Shown here piece after piece: positions 43,093 to 51,943 of a stretch of 64,000 nt of DNA. Every line of letters begins with the position of its first letter. Positions within the stretch are counted from its first letter, which is position 1. This DNA is from Bog-473 sp963763575 (GTDB lineage Bacteria; Actinomycetota; Acidimicrobiia; Acidimicrobiales; RAAP-2), in the NCBI GenBank assembly GCA_963763575.1, contig CAVXPD010000005.1:124001-188000 (forward strand). Direction: 5' to 3'. Position numbers and translations under genes: made by a program. The notes under the pieces were generated by a model. That model did not search any database, was not told the DNA's origin, and was given only the letters and a program-made list of their open reading frames with translations.

Positions 43093-43974
43093 TCATCGCC
43101 CGGGCGTCGCGATGGCAGCCAACTTTGGGATGACGGGCGCCCAGGTCTCCTCGAGCCAGCGACGCGGCTCGGGCCCGGCCGAGCTGACCACGATCGTATG
43201 GGCCCCGGCGCCGGCCATGGCCTCCGCTTCTCGGACGATGGTGTCGGTGTCAGCGTCGTCCGGCACCGCGAACAGCGCCGTCACCTCGATCTGCGCCGGG
43301 TCCCGGCCGACGTCGTCGCAGTGGCGGCGCAACACGTCGACCTTGTGGGCCACTGTTGCCGTGTCTCCGATGAAGTTGCATGCATCGGCGTACATCGCCA
43401 CGAGGCGGAGCGTTTTGCGTTCGCCACCGCCGCCGATGAGGATCCGCGGCCGCGGCGAGCTGACCGGGCGCGGTGAACACATGGTCTCGGCCAACGTGTA
43501 ATGCGTCCCCTCATAGGGCCCGTCGTCGTCGCTCCACATTTGGAGGCAGATCTGGAGAGTCTCTTCCAGCCGTTCGTAGCGCTCGCGCAGCGGTGGAAAC
43601 GGTACGCCGAGCCCGCGGTGTTCGCGTTCGTACCACGCTGCGCCCAACCCGAGCTCCACGCGCCCTTCGGACAACACGTCGAGAGTGGTCACGGTCTTGG
43701 CCAGGAGCCCGGGGTGGCGATAGGTGACCCCTCCGACCAGGAGCCGGAAGCGCAAGCGCTCCGTCTTGCCGGCGGCGAACGAGAGCGACGTGTACCCCTC
43801 GAGCATCGGTTCCTCCGCGGACCACATCATGTCCATCTGGAACCAGTGGTCCATGACGGAGAGCGTGCGCACGCCGATGGCGTCCGCCGCCTGCGCCACA
43901 GAGGCGAACGTGGGTCCGATGGCCTCGGCACCGCCGGGCCAGGTGAAGCGCGGAACGTGAACGTCGAGATCCAT
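43093..43974 (-). CDS. LLM-class F420-dependent oxidoreductase
   Basis: 293 residues. Luciferase-like barrel: VRTLSVMDHWFQ (~35), LVGGVTYRHPGLLAKTV (~80), LDVLSEGRVELGLGAAWYEREHRGLG (~98), LIGGGGERKTLRLVAMYAD (~175). The GLGAAWYE...H block is typical of F420-dependent subfamilies. The substrate is unknown. GGGAGGAG precedes the ATG at 43974. Single gene. Confidence 0.88.
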   Translation of the reverse strand: MDLDVHVPRFTWPGGAEAIGPTFASVAQAADAIGVRTLSVMDHWFQMDMMWSAEEPMLEGYTSLSFAAGKTERLRFRLLVGGVTYRHPGLLAKTVTTLDVLSEGRVELGLGAAWYEREHRGLGVPFPPLRERYERLEETLQICLQMWSDDDGPYEGTHYTLAETMCSPRPVSSPRPRILIGGGGERKTLRLVAMYADACNFIGDTATVAHKVDVLRRHCDDVGRDPAQIEVTALFAVPDDADTDTIVREAEAMAGAGAHTIVVSSAGPEPRRWLEETWAPVIPKLAAIATPGR

Positions 43975-44086
43975 CTCTGCTCCTCCCGTTTCTCGCTCGA
44001 GGGTATCCGGGGCCTCTCGGTCCGGGGCCTCCCCGCCGGACGGGGAGGACTAATTGCGGATCCCCACGCCGGCGGATTGCTGTCCC

Positions 44087-44092
44087 TAGGCT
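44087..44092 (+). promoter_or_regulatory. -10 box TAGGCT for the Thr-rich membrane protein (leaderless)
   Basis: TAGGCT ends seven bases before GTG 44100. Confidence 0.45.
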
Positions 44093-44099
44093 GGCGATC

Positions 44100-44855
44100 G
44101 TGATCCGACGCACATCGACGCTGGTCGGTTGGCTGGCGGTGCTCGCCGCGGCGCCGCTGGCCATGGGGCTGTCGGCCGGAGAGGCAGCGGCACAGACGAC
44201 CACCACCACCAGCTCGCCCGCCACGACGACGACCTCGGCTCCGACGACGACCACACTCCCGCCCACCACGGCAACGACGACCTCGACGACCTCGACGACC
44301 AGGACGACCCGCCCCCGTCCGACGACGACGTCCACGACGAACGCCGTGACCACGACGACCAAGGCCGCCTCGTCCTCAAGCTCGTCGACCGTCGGCTGGG
44401 TGCTCCTGGCAGTGGTGATCGTCCTCGCGGTCCTGCTGGTCGTATGGCTCATCGCCCGGAACCGACGCCAAGGAAGGGCAGCCAACTGGCGGCGCTCCGT
44501 CACACCCGCCATCGCCGCCGCCGAGCTCGCCCGAGAGCTCGTCCTGTCGCAAGCACCATCAGATGACCAGCAACGGCGTGCCACCGTGGGAGTCCAGGTC
44601 GACGAGGCCGTGGACGGTCTCGAACGCGCAGCCTCTTCCGCACCGGACGAGACCAGCGCGGCCCTGACCAACCGCACCGCGCAGAGCCTGCGCGGTCTCG
44701 CGTTCGCCGTGGAGGCTGACCACTTGCTGCGATCGGGTGGCGAGCATCCGACGGGACAGCAGCTCGCGTCGGCCGACGCCGCTCGCCGCAACAGCTCCGC
44801 TGAGTTCGACGTCGCGCTCAGGGACCTCAAGGCGGCCGTGACCCCCACCAAGTAA
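44100..44855 (+). CDS. Exported Thr/Ser-rich single-pass membrane protein
   Basis: 251 residues, no family recognised. A signal peptide (~1-31, AAAQ) is followed by about 65 residues almost entirely Thr, Ser, Pro and Ala (~32-97), a likely glycosylated stalk outside the membrane. A transmembrane helix follows (WVLLAVVIVLAVLLVVWLIA, ~99-118), then basic RNRRQGR and a ~125-residue cytoplasmic helical domain. That domain contains ELARELVLSQAPSDDQQ and VGVQVDEAVDGLERA. The layout suggests an envelope protein with a cytoplasmic partner. Role unknown. Confidence 0.8.
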   Translation: MIRRTSTLVGWLAVLAAAPLAMGLSAGEAAAQTTTTTSSPATTTTSAPTTTTLPPTTATTTSTTSTTRTTRPRPTTTSTTNAVTTTTKAASSSSSSTVGWVLLAVVIVLAVLLVVWLIARNRRQGRAANWRRSVTPAIAAAELARELVLSQAPSDDQQRRATVGVQVDEAVDGLERAASSAPDETSAALTNRTAQSLRGLAFAVEADHLLRSGGEHPTGQQLASADAARRNSSAEFDVALRDLKAAVTPTK

Positions 44856-44928
44856 CCGGCCGTCACCCGTCGGGCCGAAGGCGTTCTCTTTGTTCGGCAC
44901 GGCCGAGTCACGAGAGGAGGGTCACCCG

Positions 44929-45879
44929 TCACCAGCCGGTCCGGCGCCGCAGCCACGACAGTGCGATGTCGCCCTGCGCGGCCTGAAACGGCCGCAGCGT
45001 GGGGAGACCGGGCGGCGCCGGGCGGAGCGAATGCGCCACCAAGAACCCGCTGAGCGCGGCCACGAGCACCGTGACGGCGTCTGGATCGGCGGTCTCCGCA
45101 CGGGAATGCAGGGTCAGCAGTTCCTCGGGTGGCGGGCCACCCTCGAGCGCCACGGAGGGTGCCCACGCCACCACGTCGAAGACGGCCGCGCCGACGCACG
45201 CGTGGGGCCAGTCCACGAAGACGACGCCGTCGTCGGTCACGAGAATGTTGTCGGAGCGCACGTCGCAATGCAGAAGGGTGTTGCCGTCGAGGGCACCACG
45301 CCAGTCAGACGCGAGCTGGGCGAGCCGTTCGAGATGGCGGCCGGCCCATTCATCCAGGCCGGGTGGTGCGAACGGCTGGGAGGCCAGCTCCGACCAGCCG
45401 TCTAGGAGTGGGCTCAGGCGCTGGGCCGCCGATGGCGCCTCCGGCGCTGGGCACGGAGTGAGGAGGTCGTGCAGGACCTCGAGCGCGCGCACCGCCGCTC
45501 GAATCTCGTGGGGGTCCCACGGGCATGCCGGCGGCGTGCCGTCGATGGCGTCGAACGCCAGCGCCACCCAGTCGCCGTCGTCGTGGACCTCGAGCAGCCT
45601 GGGGAGCTGTGGCGCCGTCGGGAACGCGGCGGAGATCGCAGCCTCGCGGCGATGGAAGTCCGGCGACTCGGGGTTCAGTCCTGCGCCAACCGCTTTGACG
45701 AACATGGCGCGGTCCGGGCATGTGAGGACGACCGTGGCGCCGGGCGAGAAACCCCCGGCCAGATCGCGCACGGATGTTGGCGCGCCTCCGCCGACGCTGG
45801 CGGCCCACTCCCGCACCGTCTTGGGCACCTGGGCCCAGGGCAGATGGACGCCGGCCGCCGGGACGGCAGGTGTGCTCAA
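44929..45879 (-). CDS. Aminoglycoside phosphotransferase-family kinase
   Basis: 316 residues. Protein-kinase-like fold of the APH/choline kinase family. The catalytic loop is LHCDVRSDNILV (~200-211) and the metal-binding Asp is in VVFVDWPHA (~218). VKAVGAG near residue 70 holds the ATP-anchoring Lys. The substrate cannot be told. The TTG start at 45879 shares four bases (TTGA) with the stop of the DUF6295 gene, so it is translated with it. Third gene of a compact operon. Confidence 0.82.
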   Translation of the reverse strand: MSTPAVPAAGVHLPWAQVPKTVREWAASVGGGAPTSVRDLAGGFSPGATVVLTCPDRAMFVKAVGAGLNPESPDFHRREAAISAAFPTAPQLPRLLEVHDDGDWVALAFDAIDGTPPACPWDPHEIRAAVRALEVLHDLLTPCPAPEAPSAAQRLSPLLDGWSELASQPFAPPGLDEWAGRHLERLAQLASDWRGALDGNTLLHCDVRSDNILVTDDGVVFVDWPHACVGAAVFDVVAWAPSVALEGGPPPEELLTLHSRAETADPDAVTVLVAALSGFLVAHSLRPAPPGLPTLRPFQAAQGDIALSWLRRRTGW

Positions 45880-46136
45880 GAGGCGGCAGGCCCTGCGGCG
45901 GCGAGCGCCTCCTCGATGCTGTGGACCAAACGGCGCGCCGACTCCGCGCTGAGCTCGACGGCCACGCGCGCGCCCGGGCCGCGCGAGGGGTCCAGGAAGT
46001 CGATGTTCAACGTGTGGTCGAAGGACGCGTGAAAGGGATGGTCGAAGTAGACCTGCGCCGTCGTGACGGGGAACCAACCATGCGGGCCCTTGGCGCTGCC
46101 GGCGACGTCGGTGGGCACGGTGAGGTACGAGCACAT
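45876..46136 (-). CDS. DUF6295-family small protein
   Basis: 86 residues, recalled as DUF6295 from WFPVTTAQVYFDHPFHA, HTLNIDFLDP and PGARVAVELSAESARRLV. No catalytic motif or signal peptide. Function unknown. It starts two bases after the dienelactone hydrolase stop and overlaps the kinase start, so the three proteins are made together. Confidence 0.75.
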   Translation of the reverse strand: MCSYLTVPTDVAGSAKGPHGWFPVTTAQVYFDHPFHASFDHTLNIDFLDPSRGPGARVAVELSAESARRLVHSIEEALAAAGPAAS

Positions 46137-46138
46137 GA

Positions 46139-46894
46139 TCAGGCCTCCTGGAGGTAGTTGCCGAAGAAGTCGAAGATGTGCCGCCAGCCGTCCACGGCGG
46201 CCTCGGGCCGGTAGGCCGGACGGTCGACCGAAAAGAACGCGTGGCCGGCGCCGTCGTAGCGGTGGAACTGGTAGGTCTTGCCGGCATCTTTGAGCGCCGC
46301 CTCGAGCTCGTCGACCTGTTCGGGGCTCGGGAACTGGTCATCGTTGCCGAACAGCCCGAGCAGCGGGCAGTTGAGCTGGGCGGTCTGGCCGACGAGCGGC
46401 GTCACTTTGAGCGGGTAGCCGTCGGGCACCGTTCCGACGACGAAGGCGCCGTAGCAGTCGACGGCCGCATGGACGGGCAGGGTCACCGCCGTGAGGAAGG
46501 CGTGCCGGCCTCCCGAGCAGTGGCCGATGACGCCCACCCTTCCATTGGACGTGGGGAGCGCGCGCAGCGCCTCGATCGCCACCTTGACGTCGCCCACGAA
46601 TTGATCGTCGGGGACGCCGCCGGCTTCGCGGGTGGCGGCCGCGGCGTCATCGGGATCCACATCGAGACCCTGGCGGGCGTAGAGGTTGGGGCAGATGGCG
46701 TTGTAGCCCGTCGCGGCGAAGCGCCGCGTCATCTCCTTGGTCTCCCGGTCCCACCCGGGCAGGTGGTGGATCACCAGGACCCCGCCGAAGGGGCCGTCAC
46801 CCGCGGGGCGGGCCTGGTAGGCGTTGATGGTGGCGCCGTCGGTGCCGGTGAGCATCACGTTGCCGGCAGTGAGCGCTTCTTCGGGTGCTGCCAC
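46139..46894 (-). CDS. Dienelactone hydrolase-family enzyme
   Basis: 251 residues, cytoplasmic. Alpha/beta hydrolase with the cysteine nucleophile in IGHCSGGR (G-x-C-x-G, ~120), Asp in FGNDDQF (~190) and His in GAGHAFF (~222), the dienelactone hydrolase triad. VIHHLPGWDRETKEMTRRFA precedes it. It could open lactones in aromatic or halo-aromatic breakdown. The true substrate is unknown. GTG 46894 has AAAGGGG upstream. First gene of the operon with DUF6295 and the kinase. Confidence 0.86.
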   Translation of the reverse strand: MAAPEEALTAGNVMLTGTDGATINAYQARPAGDGPFGGVLVIHHLPGWDRETKEMTRRFAATGYNAICPNLYARQGLDVDPDDAAAATREAGGVPDDQFVGDVKVAIEALRALPTSNGRVGVIGHCSGGRHAFLTAVTLPVHAAVDCYGAFVVGTVPDGYPLKVTPLVGQTAQLNCPLLGLFGNDDQFPSPEQVDELEAALKDAGKTYQFHRYDGAGHAFFSVDRPAYRPEAAVDGWRHIFDFFGNYLQEA

Positions 46895-46992
46895 GGGAAA
46901 CCCCTTTCTGCGTGAGTTGGTCGCACGCACCCTACGCTCGTCCGACCGCGACGCGGCGAGCGGCAACCGCCGTCGCCCGGCATGATGACGAC

Positions 46993-48186
46993 GTGCGCCG
47001 CTGGGGGGCTGTGGTGGCAGGAATGCTCGGGGTCGCGTCGTGGGGCGCGGTCGCGATGCCCCAGCCGGTGTCGGCGTCGGGGACTGCGTCGGGATCGGAG
47101 GAAACCGTCCACACCGTCGCGGCGGGCCTGCTGGCGTCTCCCTCGGCGCTCACGCTTGACAGCGCCGGTGACCTCTTCGTGGCCGATACCGGGCATTGCC
47201 GGATCCTCGTCGTCCCGTCCCACGACGGCCGTGTGTACGGGGTGAAGCTTCGCCGCGGGCGCGCCGTCACCGTCGCTGGCGGGCGCTGCGGTGCCGGCTC
47301 CATCGGGCGCCCCACCGGCATCGCCGTGGACGCGACGGGCGACGTCTACTTCTCCGAGGCCAACGAGCAACGGGTCGAGGTCATCCAGCCCGCGGGCCCA
47401 GGCGTGACCGTCGTTGCCGGCACCGGGCGAGCGGGCGCTGGCGGCGACGGGGGCGTGGCGACATCGGGCCAGCTGGACGAGCCGAGCGGCGTGGCGGTCG
47501 ACCGGAACGGAGACCTCTTCATCGCGGACACGGCCAATTGCCGGATCCAGCTCGTGCCCGTGGCGAGCGGCGAGCTGTTCGGGCGGAGCGTCGTGCGCGA
47601 CCACGCCTACACCGTCGCGGGCACCGGCGTGTGCGGGAGCGCGGGGCAGGGCGGGCCGCTGAGCGGCGCCCAGCTGTTCGACCCGGTCGCGGTCGCGACC
47701 GACGCCGCGGGCGACCTGTTCGTGGCCGACGCCGGGGACCAATCGGTCCTGCTCGCGCCGGCGGTGAGTGGGACCTACTACGGCACCGCCGTGGGAGCGG
47801 GTGACATCGGGGTCGTCGTTGGCGGGACCGGGAGCTACGGGCCCTACGTGGCGGACGGGCTCTCGGCCACCGGGATCGGCGCCGAGTTGAACGACCCTCG
47901 GGGGCTGGCGCTGACGCCGAACGGCACGCTGGTCGTCACCGACGGCTTCATGCACGTGATCCGGTTCGTGCCGGCGCAGTCCGGGACCGAGTTCGGGCGC
48001 GCCGTCTCGTCGGGAGACCTCTACACGCTCGCCGGCGCCCGGCCGGTCTCGACGTCCGTCGCCGCCGGCGACGGAACGCGCTGGGTCCTCACGCACCTGG
48101 ACGTGCCGGCCGGAATCGCGGTCGGCGCGACGGGGGCCGTCCTCTTCAGCGACGCGGCCACCGGCGCGATACGGAGTATCGGGTGA
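46993..48186 (+). CDS. Exported NHL-repeat beta-propeller protein
   Basis: 397 residues. A signal peptide (~1-28) precedes NHL repeats with strands of the form PSGVAVDRNGDLFIADTANCRIQLV recurring about every 55-80 residues (near 50, 105, 165, 240 and 310). Cysteines recur at equivalent places in several repeats (TGHCRI, TANCRI), as in disulfide-tied propellers. No enzyme residues. The GTG at 46993 is preceded by CATGAT six bases away. The stop overlaps the rhamnosidase GTG by four bases, so the two exported proteins are made as a pair. Confidence 0.82.
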   Translation: MRRWGAVVAGMLGVASWGAVAMPQPVSASGTASGSEETVHTVAAGLLASPSALTLDSAGDLFVADTGHCRILVVPSHDGRVYGVKLRRGRAVTVAGGRCGAGSIGRPTGIAVDATGDVYFSEANEQRVEVIQPAGPGVTVVAGTGRAGAGGDGGVATSGQLDEPSGVAVDRNGDLFIADTANCRIQLVPVASGELFGRSVVRDHAYTVAGTGVCGSAGQGGPLSGAQLFDPVAVATDAAGDLFVADAGDQSVLLAPAVSGTYYGTAVGAGDIGVVVGGTGSYGPYVADGLSATGIGAELNDPRGLALTPNGTLVVTDGFMHVIRFVPAQSGTEFGRAVSSGDLYTLAGARPVSTSVAAGDGTRWVLTHLDVPAGIAVGATGAVLFSDAATGAIRSIG

Positions 48187-50984
48187 GCTGGCTCGGTCCG
48201 GCGTTCGGCCGCCGGACGTTCCTGGCCTCGGGCGTCGGGCTGTCTGCCGGCGCCATCGCCGCGGGCGCGCCGGGCGAACAGGCCGCGGTCGGGACGTCAG
48301 GCGCGCCGCGCCGGACCGGTGCCGTCGCGGCTGGAGCGAGCGCGACCTCGGGCACGCTCCGCGCCGCCTCGCTCACGGTCAACGGGCTCGTCGACCCCGT
48401 GGGCGTCGACCCCGACGACGCTTCGTTCGCCTGGACGTTGACGGCCACCGGCCGCGGGGCGGCCCAGACCGGTTACCGGCTCGTGGTCCGGCGCACCGAT
48501 CCCGGCCACCCCGGGCTCACCTGGGACAGCGGCCCGGTGGCCGGTGCCCGGCAAGGCTTCGTCGCCTACCGAGGGCCGACCTTGGCCGGCGACGCCTCTT
48601 ACCAATGGACGGTCCAGCCTCGGGGACCGGGCGGGAGATGGGGCCCCGTCTCCGCCCCGGCACGGTTCACCACGTCGCTCCGTAGCGCGGACTGGACGGC
48701 GCAGTGGCTGCAGCCCGCGGCGGCCTCGTCACAGCCCGACCGCGTCACCTACCTCAGGACCGAGACGGTGCCGCCGGCGGGCGCGATCGCACGGGCCACG
48801 GCCTACGTCTCGGCCGCGCACACGTACCAGCTCTACGTCGACGGCGAGCGGGTCGACGCCTGGCCAAGCTTCTCGTACCCCGACGAGCAGTACTCGCGGT
48901 CCGTCGACGTGACGAGCCGAATCAGCGGGGGCCGCCCGACGGTCCTCGGCGTGCTGCACCGCTGGTACGGAGCCGGGAAGGGCCGGCCGCAGTCCGCGCC
49001 GGGCCTCATCGTGCAGCTCTCCCTCTGGTACCGGGACGGCCGCCACGTAGTGGTGGGCACCGACGCGAGGTGGCGGGAGGTGCAGGCGGAGTGGCTGCCG
49101 TCACCGCAGCGCAACAACGATGCCTGCGACTACGTCGAATGGATCGACGCTCGCCGCCACCCGGCCGGCTGGTCCGCTGCCGGCTACGACGACACCGCGT
49201 GGAACCAGGTGACGGTGCTGGGGCCGGCCGGTACGGCGCCGTTCACCCACACCTACGCCCAGCGCACCCACATCAGCGAGCACCCGGTGGCTCCGGTCTC
49301 GGTGCGCACGCTGCCCTCGGGCTCGGTGGTCGTCGACTTTGGCGCGGTGTACGCCGCCCGGCCGCAGGTGGCCTTCCGGTCGGGACAGGCGGGCCGGACG
49401 GTGCCCATGCGTGTCGGCTACCTCCTCGATCCCGACGGCCAGGTGTCGACCACCCATGGCACACAGGTCACCAACCTGTCCTTCTCCTACATCCAGCGCG
49501 CGGGGGCACAGGTGTTCGAGGCGATCTGCTTCCTCGGCTTCCGCTATCTGCAGATCGATGGGGCCGGTGAGCCCATCGGTGCCGACCAGGTCACGGCCGT
49601 CGCTCGTCACGCCGCCATGCCCGAGGTGCCGATGGCGACGTTCTCGACCGGCGACCGCGTGCTCGACGCAGTGTGGAAGCTGAACGCGCGCTCGTGCCTG
49701 TACTGCTGCCATGAGCAGTTCGTCGACACGCCCACGCGGGAGAAGGCGCCGTTCCTCTGGGACGCCGCCAACGAGTCCGAGGCCGTGATGCGGACCTACG
49801 GCGACCAGAACATGAGCTGGCAAGGCCTGCGCGACGTGGCCCGAGGCCAGTCGAGGTTCCATCCCGACGGGCGCGTCAACGTTGTCTACCCCTATGGCTT
49901 CGGCGCCCGCGACATCCCCACCTTCACCGAGCGCTACCCCGAGTGGTTGTGGCGCTACTACCTCTCCACGGGCGACCTCGAGACGGCAGTGCAGCTCTAC
50001 CCGAGCACTTCGAAGGTGTCGGACTACCTGTGGTCGGCGCGCCGGGCGAACAACGGCCTGTTGTACGGGCTCGGGGACACGTCCGACGGCGATCCGAACT
50101 ACGGCTACGACCTGGACGTGGCCGCGGACGCGGCGAGCAACGTGCTCGGTGTCAACGCGTTCAACCGGGTGGCGCTATTGGCTGATCTCGTCCGCGACCC
50201 GGCCGGCGCCGCCGTGCAGCGCCAGCGGTCGGCCCAGCTCGCCGCGGCGATCAACACGCGACTGACCCGGCCCGACGGTGTCTACGTCGACGGCCTCGAC
50301 GCGAACGGCGCCCAGAGCGCGCACGCGTCCCAGGAGGCCAACGCGCTCGCCTTGGCCTACGGCGTGGTCCCGTCGGCGAACGTCGCGCGCGTCGCGGCCT
50401 ACGTGGCGTCGCTGGGGATCAACGTCGAGCCGAACCACGGCTTGGAGCTGATGCGGGCGCTGGCGGCAGCCGGGATGCCTGCAGCGATGGTGCGCACCTT
50501 GACGGATGCGTCCGTACCGGGCTGGGCGCACATCCTCGCGGCCGGTGGCACGTTCACCTGGGAGATGTGGATGCCGAGCGACCTCATCGGCGACTCCATG
50601 TCGCACGGCTGGGGATCCTCGGCGCTGGTCGCGATGCAGGAGACGCTGCTCGGGGTGTCGCTGCTGGAGCCGGGGACCGACGGCACCGTGCGGGTTTTGG
50701 TGAGCCCGCCGCGGTCGGGCCTCGCGGCGGCGTCGGGTTCCGTCCCTACGCTGGCCGGCCCTGTGGCGACGCAGTGGCGGCGCTCCAAGAGCCGGATGAG
50801 CGTGGCGCTGTCCGTGCCGGCGAACGCGGCCGCCCACGTCGTGATGCCCGCCGCCGCGGCGTCGCGGGTGCGCGAAGGCGGCGTGCCGGCGGCCTCCGCC
50901 CGGGGCGTCGCCGTTCTGTCCGAGGCGGACGGGTCGGTCGTCTTGGCCGTGGGCAGTGGGACGTACCGGTTCACGGTGGCGTAA
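48183..50984 (+). CDS. Tat-exported alpha-L-rhamnosidase (GH78)
   Basis: 933 residues. A twin-arginine signal FGRRTFLASG and hydrophobic ~18-30 are followed by an Ig-like domain (~60-165) and carbohydrate-binding jelly-roll modules (~170-320). The GH78 (alpha/alpha)6 barrel spans ~480-830. The barrel has DTPTREKAPFLWDAANESEAVM with the conserved acidic residues and GTFTWEMWMPSD, then SMSHGWGSSA. It releases terminal L-rhamnose from glycans or plant glycosides outside the cell. Translationally coupled to the preceding NHL propeller. Confidence 0.9.
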   Translation: MSWLGPAFGRRTFLASGVGLSAGAIAAGAPGEQAAVGTSGAPRRTGAVAAGASATSGTLRAASLTVNGLVDPVGVDPDDASFAWTLTATGRGAAQTGYRLVVRRTDPGHPGLTWDSGPVAGARQGFVAYRGPTLAGDASYQWTVQPRGPGGRWGPVSAPARFTTSLRSADWTAQWLQPAAASSQPDRVTYLRTETVPPAGAIARATAYVSAAHTYQLYVDGERVDAWPSFSYPDEQYSRSVDVTSRISGGRPTVLGVLHRWYGAGKGRPQSAPGLIVQLSLWYRDGRHVVVGTDARWREVQAEWLPSPQRNNDACDYVEWIDARRHPAGWSAAGYDDTAWNQVTVLGPAGTAPFTHTYAQRTHISEHPVAPVSVRTLPSGSVVVDFGAVYAARPQVAFRSGQAGRTVPMRVGYLLDPDGQVSTTHGTQVTNLSFSYIQRAGAQVFEAICFLGFRYLQIDGAGEPIGADQVTAVARHAAMPEVPMATFSTGDRVLDAVWKLNARSCLYCCHEQFVDTPTREKAPFLWDAANESEAVMRTYGDQNMSWQGLRDVARGQSRFHPDGRVNVVYPYGFGARDIPTFTERYPEWLWRYYLSTGDLETAVQLYPSTSKVSDYLWSARRANNGLLYGLGDTSDGDPNYGYDLDVAADAASNVLGVNAFNRVALLADLVRDPAGAAVQRQRSAQLAAAINTRLTRPDGVYVDGLDANGAQSAHASQEANALALAYGVVPSANVARVAAYVASLGINVEPNHGLELMRALAAAGMPAAMVRTLTDASVPGWAHILAAGGTFTWEMWMPSDLIGDSMSHGWGSSALVAMQETLLGVSLLEPGTDGTVRVLVSPPRSGLAAASGSVPTLAGPVATQWRRSKSRMSVALSVPANAAAHVVMPAAAASRVREGGVPAASARGVAVLSEADGSVVLAVGSGTYRFTVA

Positions 50985-51074
50985 CCGGAGACTCGCCCCC
51001 GCGCCCACGGGGCGGCGCGCCACAGTGACACGAACAAACCGGCACGACCGTTCAGCGCACGAGGAGGTTTCCTG

Positions 51075-51752
51075 GTGGAACGGTCAGATGGCGGCGGTCT
51101 CGAGATCGGGCGCCCCGGTGCCTCGGCACGAGCCGAGTTCGAACGACGACGGCAGGGCCATGCGGCGCGCCGAGAGGAGCGGTTCGGTCGGATCCTCGCC
51201 CCGGTCGTGGGCTGGCTCGCCGGCGTCCCGCCGTCCACCGCCCACTGGCGTGTCGGAGGACGCGCCGAGGAGCAGGTCGGCCTCTACCTGACTGCGTCGC
51301 TCGGCCGGCGCGGCATCGTGCTCCACGACCGCGCCATCCCGGGCCGGCACGGCAACATCGATCACCTCGTCGTGGTGGCGTCCGGGATCTGGGTCGTCGA
51401 CACGAAGTGTTACCGAGGCCGCGTGCGGCGAGCCCGTCCCGGAGCTCGTCGGTCCCTGCGCCGGACGCTGGTGGTCAATGGGCAAGAGCGCAGCGAGCTC
51501 CTCTCTGGCGCTCGTCGTCAACGCGCGCTGGTACAGGCCGCGGTCGGACCGGCGGTGCCGGTGCACGCCGTGTTGTGCTTCGCGGGCGCGGAGCGCGGCG
51601 GGATGGCGCGGACGTTCGAGATCGGCGGCGTGACAGTGACGCGTCCGACCTCTTTGGTGCGCGCCCTGCGGGCAAGGGGGCCCGTCGGCCGGGAACGCCG
51701 GCAGGCGCTGGCGGCCGCGCTGGCCCGGGTCTTTCCGCCCTACCCGGCCTAG
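51075..51752 (+). CDS. NERD (nuclease-related) domain protein
   Basis: 225 residues. NERD domain: GGRAEEQVGLYL (~62), HDRAIPGRHGNIDHLVVVASGIWVVDTKCYRGRV (~85-118). This carries the restriction-endonuclease-like Asp and Lys (IDH ... DTK). The C-terminal part is helical and basic. The biological role of the family is not established. Nuclease activity is inferred from the fold. GTG start with an ideal GAGGAGGT eight bases upstream. Single gene. Confidence 0.83.
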   Translation: MERSDGGGLEIGRPGASARAEFERRRQGHAARREERFGRILAPVVGWLAGVPPSTAHWRVGGRAEEQVGLYLTASLGRRGIVLHDRAIPGRHGNIDHLVVVASGIWVVDTKCYRGRVRRARPGARRSLRRTLVVNGQERSELLSGARRQRALVQAAVGPAVPVHAVLCFAGAERGGMARTFEIGGVTVTRPTSLVRALRARGPVGRERRQALAAALARVFPPYPA

Positions 51753-51862
51753 CCCAGCGGACATCGCGGCACTCGGGCCGGGTCGCGATGGGCGCCGCGC
51801 CCGCCGCGGGTTGGGCCGGGGCCCGGCCCCTCGGTAGGGTCGGGCGGCCATAGGGAGGTCCG

Positions 51863-51943
51863 ATGACCCCGAGGGAAGAGCGATGTGCGGGACGGACGAC
51901 GCGCGGCGCGGCCTGCCCGCCGAGCCGGGACAGAGCACGGTGA
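51863..51943 (+). other. 26-codon upstream frame with good ribosome-binding site
   Basis: ATG 51863 follows AGGGAGGTCCG. The arginine-rich frame ends in TGA at 51941, which overlaps a GTG (51940) in the enoyl-CoA hydratase frame. It could be a translational leader, or chance. Confidence 0.25.
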
